Origin: JBBAFM01 sp041655415
Lineage (GTDB): Bacteria > Bacillota > Clostridia > Peptostreptococcales > JAAYPU01
DNA length: 10,772 nucleotides
Assembly: GCA_964429195.1 (NCBI GenBank)
Contig: CAYSBC010000057.1
Coordinates: 1-10,772 of the forward strand
Direction of reading: 5' to 3'
In this document: positions 1-5,613 of the stretch, piece by piece
Numbering within the stretch: the first letter of the stretch is position 1
Layout: the number at the start of each line of letters is the position of its first letter
Notes under the pieces: model-generated
Databases searched by the model: none
The model's input: only the letters and a program-made list of their open reading frames with translations
What the model was told of the DNA's origin: nothing
Position numbers and translations under genes: made by a program

Positions 1-1184
1 GTATCGAGACCTGTGCCCTGGCTCAATTGAATGAATACAGGATTACAAGAATTTTGAACTGCTTCTGCTAATGTTTGATGTCCATGAGTCATAGGATATC
101 TCCAACACTTCAACAGGGAATCGCCAACCCTCATGGTTCCCGTACAATTATAGGTGCTGTTAACGGTGGCAACCTTTTCTTCAAGGGCAATTGCCGTTGT
201 TATTAATTTAAAGGTTGAACCCGGCTCATAGGTATCGCTGACAATAGGGTTTCTCCACATCTGATTCCAATAATTTGTTTTTTCTTCATTGGTCTCGAGG
301 GTATTGAAAAAAGCCAAGTCATTTGCTTCAAGAGGTTCCCGTGCATTATTAGGATCATAATCAGGATAGGTAGCCATTCCTAAAATATCGCCGTTCTTAG
401 GATTCATGGCAATGGCCATAACCTTTTTAGCACCGGTTTTCTCATAAGCATTTTCAATAGCCTTTTCTATAAAATGCTGAATCGCTTCATCGATGGTTAA
501 AACCGTATTTAAACCATTTTCTGATTGAAAGAACTTTTCTGTACCATAGGATAACCGCCTGCCGGAGGCGTCTGTGTTTCTAATCCATCTTCCCGGTAAT
601 CCGCTTAGATACTTGTCATATCTCAACTCAATGCCGGATAAGCCTAAATTATCTACTGTCGTATGACCAATGATATGGGCCGCAAAGCTGCCATAAGGAT
701 ATACACGTTTATTATCCTCTGCCAGCCATATACCTTCTAATGGACTTTCTTTAATATTTTCTTTTTGATAGGCATGTATTTTGTCAACAGCATCGGATTC
801 CACCCATCTGGCGACTCGAACCAAGCCCACATTTTCTTTTGTGATAAGGGCCATTATTTCTTCATAATTTTTATCTAAAACTTCTGCCAGAAATCTGCCG
901 GTCTCTGAGGGATCCTTTGAACTCTTCACTTCAGAGGGTCTCGCCCATATGGTATGTGTATTGGCGGTTGCAGCTAATTTTTTTCCATTTCTATCAAAAA
1001 TAATCCCTCGTTTTGCAGGGATTGGTATGTCACGCGTTTGCTGTTCTAAGGCAAGCTGTTCATATTTTTGACTGTTTACTATTTGTATCCATCCTAATCT
1101 CACTAATAACCCCAAAAACATTGCTGCTATAATCGTAAAGAAAATTAAATTCCGTTTTTTGTTTTTATTAGTCACAAGAGACAT
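1..1184 (-). CDS. ftsI/spoVD: Class B penicillin-binding protein (FtsI/SpoVD-type transpeptidase), C-terminus outside the window
   Basis: This is a septal or spore-cortex peptidoglycan transpeptidase, acting outside the membrane and anchored by one N-terminal helix. About 394 codons are visible. A short basic N-terminus is followed by a membrane segment (about residues 12-31). The non-catalytic dimerisation domain has the typical RGIIFDRNG motif near residues 59-67. A block resembling YPYGSFAAHIIGHT precedes the catalytic domain. The catalytic domain shows the active-site SxxK motif as STFK, with Ser at residue 323, and the second motif SxN as SCN at residues 379-381. The KTG motif and any PASTA repeats would lie beyond the left edge. 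The start ATG (1184-1182) is preceded by GAGGTG. It sits 24 bases after ftsL, as expected for the dcw operon. Position alone cannot separate vegetative FtsI/PBP2B from sporulation SpoVD; clostridial genomes often carry either or both here. Confidence 0.93.
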   Translation of the reverse strand, partial: MSLVTNKNKKRNLIFFTIIAAMFLGLLVRLGWIQIVNSQKYEQLALEQQTRDIPIPAKRGIIFDRNGKKLAATANTHTIWARPSEVKSSKDPSETGRFLAEVLDKNYEEIMALITKENVGLVRVARWVESDAVDKIHAYQKENIKESPLEGIWLAEDNKRVYPYGSFAAHIIGHTTVDNLGLSGIELRYDKYLSGLPGRWIRNTDASGRRLSYGTEKFFQSENGLNTVLTIDEAIQHFIEKAIENAYEKTGAKKVMAIAMNPKNGDILGMATYPDYDPNNAREPLEANDLAFFNTLETNEEKTNYWNQMWRNPIVSDTYEPGSTFKLITTAIALEEKVATVNSTYNCTGTMRVGDSLLKCWRYPMTHGHQTLAEAVQNSCNPVFIQLSQGTGLD

Positions 1185-1208
1185 GTTTCGCACCTCTTTA
1201 TAATTCAT

Positions 1209-1637
1209 TTAGTTAAATGCCTGTTCTTTGAGTATGGCTCCGAAATCCACATCATCCACCTTCACAGTACTCAAGAATACAATTTGATCTGCACTGGGAT
1301 AGATCATCCCAAGATTTTGAATAGCTTTCGCTTCTAATTGATTGATTTCTTTGCTCTTTTGAATATCAATTTGTATGTTTTGAATGTCTTTTTCCAAGCC
1401 AATGACGTCACTTTCGATTCTATTAATATTGTATTTAATTTGGCTTATGTAAGCAGTTGTCACTATAATCATAACACATAAGGCTCCCAAAAGGGATGTA
1501 GCAAATATTAACTTTGCCTTCTGCTTGGTGGAAAGCGTTTTTGGCTGTTTATGAGTTTTTCTCTGAGCATCAATATTTGCATCATTTTCTTCGTTCAGAT
1601 ATTCATAATATTGTTTCCTTTTTTCCACTGCTAGCAT
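1209..1637 (-). CDS. ftsL: FtsL-like cell division protein
   Basis: This is a 142-residue bitopic membrane protein of the divisome. FtsL proteins are weakly conserved, and the call rests on architecture and position. A charged cytoplasmic tail (residues 1-41) is followed by one transmembrane segment (about 43-65). A heptad-like coiled coil rich in Ile, Leu, Lys and Glu covers about 66-102. It ends in an FtsL/DivIC-like segment, AIQNLGMIYPSADQIVFL (105-122), where the LGM...P pattern is typical. FtsL partners with DivIC/FtsB and FtsQ/DivIB to activate the septal transpeptidase, which is encoded next. A GGAGG ribosome binding site lies 8 bases before the ATG. The gene starts 19 bases after rsmH and ends 24 bases before the PBP gene, so co-transcription is very likely. 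An unusual feature is the long cytoplasmic tail of about 40 residues. Confidence 0.85.
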   Translation of the reverse strand: MLAVEKRKQYYEYLNEENDANIDAQRKTHKQPKTLSTKQKAKLIFATSLLGALCVMIIVTTAYISQIKYNINRIESDVIGLEKDIQNIQIDIQKSKEINQLEAKAIQNLGMIYPSADQIVFLSTVKVDDVDFGAILKEQAFN

Positions 1638-1656
1638 TCTATGCGCCTCCCTATCA

Positions 1657-2601
1657 TTATAGAACTTCTATTTTTTCAATAACCCTTAGCTTTGCACTCC
1701 TCGATCGCGGATTAGAATCCAGTTCATCCCGACCGGCACTGATTGGTTTTGTTGATATTTTTTTTACCTTTGCTTGACCTCCGCAAACACACATGGGAAT
1801 TTCCAGAGGACATGTACATTTCTGAGCTGCCTCATTAAATATTTGCTTGACAATACGGTCTTCAAGGGAATGAAAGGTTATAACAGCTAATCTCCCACCA
1901 TGGCCCAGTACATCTATAAAATCCTTAACTGCATTTTCAAGTACACCCAACTCATTATTGACTTCTATACGCAATGCTTGGAAAGTCCTTTTAGCCGGAT
2001 GGGGCCCTTCTCTTCTTGCTGCTGCCGGAATAGCCCTTTTAATGATATCTACCAGCTGCCCTGTCCTTTCTATTTCCTTTTGACTCCGCTCTTTAACTAT
2101 AAAGTCAGCAATTCTGGCCGCCCATTTTTCCTCACCGTAGCGGCGTATAATATCTTTGATGTCCTCTTTGCTGTATTCATTGACAATATTTTTAGCTGTA
2201 AAAGTATCGTTGCTATTCATTCTCATATCTAAAGGGGCATCATGCATGTATGAAAATCCTCGCTCCGCATTATCAAGCTGATAAGAAGACACTCCCAAAT
2301 CCAGTAGCGCTCCGTCTATTTTTTCTATTTGGAGGTCTTCCAGTATTTTTTTAACTCGTCCATAATTATCGTGGACAAATATTTTTTTACAAGGATATTG
2401 CTCTAACACTTTACGGGATGCCTGGATTGCTTCTATATCTCTGTCTACTGCAATCAAAAGTCCTTCTTCCGCAAGCCTCGCACATATGCCTGAAGCATGT
2501 CCCCCTCCCCCTAAGGTGCCATCCAAATAAATTCCATCTTCCTTGATATTCAGACTCTTTATTGATTCATGAAACAATACGGATGTATGTTGAAATTCCA
2601 T
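1657..2601 (-). CDS. rsmH: 16S rRNA (cytosine(1402)-N(4))-methyltransferase RsmH
   Basis: RsmH (MraW) uses S-adenosylmethionine to methylate N4 of C1402 in the decoding centre of 16S rRNA. At 314 residues it is the usual length. Visible family motifs are the SAM-binding loop DGTLGGGGHA (27-36), AVDRD with an acidic ribose-contacting residue (51-55), DLGVSSYQLD (101-110), PLDMRM (123-128), HPAKRTFQALRI (201-212) and ITFHSLEDRIVK (241-252). A CxC...CxC cluster lies at 262-273 (CTCPLEIPMCVC), and the C-terminal NPRSRSAKLRVIE block is present. The cysteine cluster is common in Gram-positive versions and may bind a metal; this is inference. The start is supported by GGAGG four bases before the ATG and by the conserved N-terminal HTSVLFHE block. 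It lies 21 bases downstream of mraZ, in the canonical dcw order. Confidence 0.98.
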   Translation of the reverse strand: MEFQHTSVLFHESIKSLNIKEDGIYLDGTLGGGGHASGICARLAEEGLLIAVDRDIEAIQASRKVLEQYPCKKIFVHDNYGRVKKILEDLQIEKIDGALLDLGVSSYQLDNAERGFSYMHDAPLDMRMNSNDTFTAKNIVNEYSKEDIKDIIRRYGEEKWAARIADFIVKERSQKEIERTGQLVDIIKRAIPAAARREGPHPAKRTFQALRIEVNNELGVLENAVKDFIDVLGHGGRLAVITFHSLEDRIVKQIFNEAAQKCTCPLEIPMCVCGGQAKVKKISTKPISAGRDELDSNPRSRSAKLRVIEKIEVL

Positions 2602-2622
2602 AAGGCCTCCATTGCAAAGCGT

Positions 2623-3054
2623 TTATATTCCTAAGTCCGCCATCTTTTCCGCTATATCATCGTAACTTAGATTCACATCATCATTATAGTTATCCCATTG
2701 ATTCTTATCCCATATCTCTACCCGAGTTGAAACCCCAATGCTTATGACTTCCTTGTCAATTTTCGCGTGATCTCTGAGATTTTGTGGTATGTTTATTCTG
2801 CCCTGCTTGTCCACTTCGCATTCAACTGCTCCTGAAAAGAAATGTCTGGAGAAGGCCCTGGCTTCTTTGCTCGTCAATGGCAAGCCTTTGAGCTTTTCTT
2901 GAAAAAGCTTCCACTCGTCTAAAGGGTAAACAAAAAGGCAGTTATCCAAGCCTTTTGTCACAACAAATTTAAAGCCTAATTCTTCCCTGAACTTAGAGGG
3001 AATAATGACTCTACCTTTGTCATCTATAGAATGTTGATATTCTCCAATAAACAT
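2623..3054 (-). CDS. mraZ: Transcriptional regulator MraZ
   Basis: MraZ is a DNA-binding regulator with two SpoVT/AbrB-like halves, found at the head of the dcw cluster. It binds tandem short G-rich boxes upstream of its own gene and adjusts expression of the division operon. The protein begins MFIGEYQHSIDDKGRVIIP. The two DxxxR signatures are DDKGR (11-15) and DKQGR (82-86), one per half. The reading frame is also open to a GTG at 3066, but the family N-terminus begins at the MF of the ATG at 3054, giving 143 residues, the normal length. GGTGG five bases upstream of that ATG serves as the ribosome binding site. The operon promoter is not readable because a 100-N gap begins 21 bases upstream of the start codon. 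Confidence 0.97.
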   Translation of the reverse strand: MFIGEYQHSIDDKGRVIIPSKFREELGFKFVVTKGLDNCLFVYPLDEWKLFQEKLKGLPLTSKEARAFSRHFFSGAVECEVDKQGRINIPQNLRDHAKIDKEVISIGVSTRVEIWDKNQWDNYNDDVNLSYDDIAEKMADLGI

Positions 3055-3070
3055 AACATCCACCACATTT
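3055..3070 (-). promoter_or_regulatory. Ribosome binding site that decides the mraZ start; contains GTGGTGG
   Basis: The minus strand reads AAATGTGGTGGATGTT just before ATG. GGTGG is spaced correctly for the ATG at 3054, and the upstream GTG codon at 3066 is itself part of this site, so the shorter protein is preferred. The GTGGTGG also resembles the GTGG core of MraZ boxes. A role as an operator is inference. Confidence 0.55.
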
Positions 3071-3074
3071 CAGA

Positions 3075-3174
3075 NNNNNNNNNNNNNNNNNNNNNNNNNN
3101 NNNNNNNNNNNNNNNNNNNNNNNNNNNNNNNNNNNNNNNNNNNNNNNNNNNNNNNNNNNNNNNNNNNNNNNNNN
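3075..3174. other. Assembly gap of exactly 100 N
   Basis: One hundred consecutive N form a conventional scaffold gap of unknown true length. It removes the mraZ/dcw control region. The flanks still look like one upstream region: the right flank, read on the minus strand, is AT-rich and then shows two GTGG motifs, as expected ahead of mraZ. The real distance, and strictly the continuity, are not proven. Confidence 0.98.
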
Positions 3175-3328
3175 CCTCCACCTAGCAACCACTTTAAACC
3201 AAAATATAGGAAGTTTTTTAAAAAAATTTTAAATGGCTGGGAAAATCCCTCTATCCCCTGAAATTTCACCCCGTTTAATACCGTAAATTCGTAATATGCT
3301 AAGAATAAGGAATAAGTTCAATTATGTT
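3175..3328. other. AT-rich non-coding stretch upstream of mraZ with partial MraZ-box-like GTGG motifs
   Basis: No gene is visible. On the minus strand, AAAGTGG (3195-3189) is followed 11 bases later by GGTGGAGG (3182-3175), and then the N gap starts. Tandem GTGG or TGGG boxes about 10 bases apart are the known MraZ target, so this may be the first part of the operator array. A TATATT (minus, near 3211-3206) is a possible -10 element, but no good -35 lies in front of it, so no promoter is called. The rest, including a long A/T run around 3213-3233, shows nothing further. Confidence 0.4.
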
Positions 3329-3439
3329 CAAAATTTGGACTTATGTGTGGATTATGAAGGTGTTATGCATAATATGCATACAATATAAGTATATTTTTGT
3401 ATTTTTATACATTTTTTCCACACATAAGTCCAAATTTTG
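3329..3439 (-). repeat. MITE-like palindromic-ended repeat, copy 1
   Basis: The element has perfect 23-bp inverted ends (3329-3351 and 3417-3439, core TTATGTGTGGA/TCCACACATAA) around a 65-bp AT-rich centre. Its reverse complement aligns with the element at 10629-10757 through both arms and much of the centre, including AAAAAATG, ATAAAAATACAA and CTTATATTGTATG. Similarity stops at the arm ends on both sides, as expected for a discrete mobile or dispersed unit. Inside, ATGCAT (3365-3370) can pair with ATACAT (3407-3412), and ATACAA (3378-3383) with TTGTAT (3397-3402), giving nested stems. There is no coding capacity, and no obvious target-site duplication is visible. The right arm continues as GCTCAC, but the left arm diverges at that point. 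It could be a non-autonomous transposon or a structured dispersed repeat. Confidence 0.8.
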
Positions 3440-3492
3440 CTCACTTGGGGCGTGGGTACAAAAAATTGAGTACTCACTTAGGGCCTGCGAAC
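3440..3492 (+). repeat. Imperfect 20-bp direct repeat with a 10-bp palindrome between the copies
   Basis: CTCACTTGGGGCGTGGGTAC (3440-3459) recurs 33 bases later as CTCACTTAGGGCCTGCGAAC (3473-3492), matching at 16 of 20 positions. The perfect palindrome TGAGTACTCA occupies 3467-3476. The first copy begins inside the extended right arm (GCTCAC) of the neighbouring inverted-end element. It may be the edge of an older insertion or a protein-binding site; nothing here shows which. Confidence 0.45.
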
Positions 3493-3607
3493 AGGTCTTA
3501 AGTTTTGAGCACTTCAATATTTGCCCTTTGTAGAAGTGATGAATCCGGAAGAGCTGAGGTCGGAGATTATTAAGAGTCTTAGGTTAAATACCTATGTTTC
3601 ATTTTAG
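3482..3607 (+). pseudogene. Remnant of the 3' end of a WYL-domain transcriptional regulator
   Basis: In the frame through 3509-3607 the translation runs ALQYLPFVEVMNPEELRSEI and continues IKSLRLNTYVSF before a TAG stop. This closely resembles the C-terminal end of WYL-domain (YafY-type) helix-turn-helix regulators, which often read WALQYG..VEVL.PE.LRE.I. The TGA at 3506-3508 falls exactly where the conserved Trp is expected, so it is readable as a decayed TGG. Upstream of it the frame holds only GLRTGLKF before another stop, and nothing further to the left resembles the rest of such a gene; the inverted-end repeat lies there instead. The last 29 bases overlap the 3' end of the acyltransferase gene tail to tail. 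The identification is from memory of the family pattern, not from an alignment. The alternative is a chance open stretch. Confidence 0.5.
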
Positions 3608-4574
3608 AATAGAGAGCGGATGTTCCTATTGTCAACACAGGAACGACGATGATAAGAATCAAGAGCTTCAGGGTTATCGATTGAATGCCGGGATAAAAAC
3701 GGTTGAATATAAAGAGCAGGACATTGATCGCGAAGGGATGTCCTAAGTAGATATAATAAGAGTTATCGCTTACTGTTTCTATGAAGCTATCCAGTCTCCT
3801 GTATTTTTCTTTTAAATGCATGCCTATCCAGCATAAAAAGAAGATAGCCAGCACACAGTAGATAAAATAATAATAAGTGTTGCTCGCCATGTAGTGATAA
3901 TAGGTCAGGGCATAGGCTATGCTGACCAAAATACCCGCTATCATGCAAAGAAGACCATATTTTTTGATACGGTCTATAAACAAATCATAGTTTAGGGCGG
4001 CTGAGATGCCTAAGATGTAAAAAAACATGTATTTAAAAAATATTCGATCCGAATAAGGGAAATAAACCGTCACCATAAAATAGAGATTAAGTAATCCCAT
4101 GGCCCCGATAAAATATTTGTTATTCCACCTCTTCACTGCATAATAGAACAAGGGAGAAAGCAAATACAATTGGACAATGATGACTATAAAATAGAGATGA
4201 TAGCTCATATCCCCTAAGATAATGCTTTTCATCAAGTATTGGATATCCAAAACATAGATTCCCATGGCTAAAAAGCTAGCATAGTAAAAAAACACCCATA
4301 AAATATAAGGAATGACTATTTTGCCCAATCTTTTTTTTAAGAAAACTCCATAATGGAAGGGTTTTTTTGTATAGCCCAAAAAACCGGTCAATCCGCTTAA
4401 GAATATAAACACCGGCACGGTGAAATTGAAGCTTCTATTCATATATGTAGAAAGTATTTTATGAGGGCTACCGGGCAAATATTCCACCACGCCCAGTGCC
4501 GTTATATGGGTTAATACAACAGCAATACAGGCTAAACCCCTCATATAATCCAGCTCAACCAATCTGCTTTTCAT
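3579..4574 (-). CDS. Membrane acyltransferase, family 3 (AT3/OafA-like)
   Basis: This 331-residue polytopic membrane protein belongs to the acyltransferase-3 group, which moves acyl groups (often acetyl) onto sugars, polysaccharides, peptidoglycan or lipids across the membrane. About ten hydrophobic segments run from residue 10 to 322. Recognisable blocks are the N-terminal LDYMRGLACIAVVLTHI (8-24) with Arg12 and His23, where AT3 proteins carry a conserved R...H pattern, then FTVPVFIFLSG (51-61), YHLYFIVIIVQLYLLSPL (125-142), and NSYYIYLGHPF (271-281) with another conserved His. There is no extra SGNH esterase domain, so this is the short form. An AAGGGGG site precedes the ATG. The gene starts 50 bases after lgt on the same strand and is probably co-transcribed. 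The acceptor cannot be read from the sequence; a cell-surface glycan is the best guess. No intrinsic terminator is visible downstream. Confidence 0.85.
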   Translation of the reverse strand: MKSRLVELDYMRGLACIAVVLTHITALGVVEYLPGSPHKILSTYMNRSFNFTVPVFIFLSGLTGFLGYTKKPFHYGVFLKKRLGKIVIPYILWVFFYYASFLAMGIYVLDIQYLMKSIILGDMSYHLYFIVIIVQLYLLSPLFYYAVKRWNNKYFIGAMGLLNLYFMVTVYFPYSDRIFFKYMFFYILGISAALNYDLFIDRIKKYGLLCMIAGILVSIAYALTYYHYMASNTYYYFIYCVLAIFFLCWIGMHLKEKYRRLDSFIETVSDNSYYIYLGHPFAINVLLFIFNRFYPGIQSITLKLLILIIVVPVLTIGTSALYSKMKHRYLT

Positions 4575-4624
4575 ATATCCCCCTTGAACATTGGTTTTAT
4601 CCTGTGTTTTTTTCTATAGGATTT

Positions 4625-5368
4625 TTATCGAAAACGAAGTTTGCCACTCCTGTTTCTCTTTTTTATTAAAATAACAAGTGCAACTATAAATCCTATGGCG
4701 CTTATCAGCTGAGCAACCCTGATGGGTCCCAGCATTAAGCTGTCTGTTCTGAGCCCCTCAATAAAGAAGCGAGCGAAAGAATAGAGTAAAAGATAATAAT
4801 AAAAGAGCTGCCCCTCAAACCTTCTTCTTCTTTCCAATAGCATCAGGAATATAAATATTCCAAAATTCCATAAAGATTCATACAAAAATGTAGGGTGGAC
4901 ACGTACACCATCAATTAAAATAGCCCAAGGTAAATCGGTAGGCCTTCCGTAAGCTTCTTGGTTAAAATAGTTTCCCCATCTCCCTATCGCCTGAGCAATC
5001 GCAACGCAAGGGCTACCTAAATCAAAAAAATCCAAAATGCGAATATTCCACAATCTGCATAAAAAAGCGCTGAAGAGCACTCCGGCAAGCAGTCCCCCGT
5101 GAATAGCCAATCCACCACTTCTTAGATTAATCATTTTCATGATATCGCCTTGGTAATAGGACCAGTTAAAGATGACGTAATAAAGTCTTGCTCCTATGAC
5201 CCCTACAGGTATAGACCACAGAATGATATCGATACTTTTGTCCGAACTAATTCTGTATCTCGGAGCTCTTTTTACCATCAATAGTACAGCAATAACCATA
5301 CCCAGCGATATGAGCAAACCATACCATCTGATAGGAATTCCAAGTATCGTAAATGCAATAGGATCCAT
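4625..5368 (-). CDS. lgt: Prolipoprotein diacylglyceryl transferase Lgt
   Basis: Lgt transfers diacylglycerol from phosphatidylglycerol to the lipobox cysteine of prelipoproteins in the cytoplasmic membrane, the first step of lipoprotein maturation. The 247-residue protein shows seven or so membrane segments and the family landmarks. These are GGLAIHGG with the key His at residue 90, the signature GRWGNYFN (129-136) within AIGRWGNYFNQEAYG, HPTFLYES (158-165), and RFFIEGLRTDS with Arg200, Glu204 and Arg207. The frame is open up to an ATG at 5485, but that start would lie upstream of the likely promoter. The chosen ATG (5368) has AAGGTG eight bases before it and gives the usual N-terminus, MDPIAFTILGIPIRWYG. 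A basic tail ends the protein. The acyltransferase gene follows 50 bases later. Confidence 0.97.
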   Translation of the reverse strand: MDPIAFTILGIPIRWYGLLISLGMVIAVLLMVKRAPRYRISSDKSIDIILWSIPVGVIGARLYYVIFNWSYYQGDIMKMINLRSGGLAIHGGLLAGVLFSAFLCRLWNIRILDFFDLGSPCVAIAQAIGRWGNYFNQEAYGRPTDLPWAILIDGVRVHPTFLYESLWNFGIFIFLMLLERRRRFEGQLFYYYLLLYSFARFFIEGLRTDSLMLGPIRVAQLISAIGFIVALVILIKKRNRSGKLRFR

Positions 5369-5416
5369 TATCATCACACCTTTTTCCCTTAAGATTTTTT
5401 CCCCATTCCCTATTTT

Positions 5417-5458
5417 ATTATACTCATATATTAGACCATATATACAAGACCATATCAA
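5417..5458 (-). promoter_or_regulatory. Candidate lgt promoter region with a duplicated ATATGGTCT
   Basis: On the minus strand TTGATA (5458-5453) lies 17 bases before TCTAAT (5435-5430). A better -10, TATAAT (5422-5417), lies just downstream but has only TTGTAT at 19 bases as a -35. Either would give a short leader to the ATG at 5368. ATATGGTCT occurs twice, 14 bases apart (5455-5447 and 5441-5433), between and over these hexamers and could be a regulator site. Confidence 0.5.
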
Positions 5459-5500
5459 GAAGAAACAAAATTTAATCAAATTCAATAAGCCTTTCTTCTA

Positions 5501-5528
5501 TTGACAAGCCTCCCTTTTGGGATATAAT
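5501..5528 (+). promoter_or_regulatory. ychF promoter, consensus -35 and -10
   Basis: TTGACA (5501-5506) and TATAAT (5523-5528) are both perfect housekeeping-sigma hexamers, separated by 16 bases. Transcription would start near 5535, giving a leader of about 80 bases before the ychF ATG. The spacer contains TCCCTTTTGGGA (5511-5522), a small inverted repeat touching the -10. Confidence 0.85.
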
Positions 5529-5613
5529 TAACCTTGTGTTTCGCACTAAATCCCATCAAATTGTGGTGAATACTGGGCGAGCTGTTAAAGAGTTTGAAAG
5601 GATGTAAAAGAAC

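Noticed and set aside
556..572. GC-rich hairpin CGCCT/AGGCG inside the penicillin-binding protein gene
   Set aside because: It lies within a well-conserved coding stretch and has no T run, so it is most likely a by-product of coding sequence.
3341..3429. TGTGGATTA and AATCCACA in the repeat arms as DnaA boxes of an origin
   Set aside because: They are one mismatch or more from TTATCCACA, arise from the inverted arms, and no dnaA, dnaN or box cluster is nearby.
3467..3495. TGAGTACTCA plus T run, and CCTG-CGAA-CAGG, as terminators of the lgt-acyltransferase unit
   Set aside because: The first has no room for a loop. The second has a 4-bp stem without a T run. Neither is a credible intrinsic terminator.
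3506..3508. TGA in the WYL-like remnant as a selenocysteine codon
   Set aside because: There is no following SECIS-type hairpin, the upstream gene is missing, and the aligned position is expected to be Trp, so decay is simpler.
5369..5485. Longer lgt start at 5485 adding 39 N-terminal residues
   Set aside because: It would start upstream of the likely promoter and lacks a good ribosome binding site. The family N-terminus begins at the ATG at 5368, which has AAGGTG.
5536..5607. GTG-started 23-codon leader peptide just before ychF
   Set aside because: It has no ribosome binding site and no attenuator-like codons or hairpins. An open stretch this short is common by chance.
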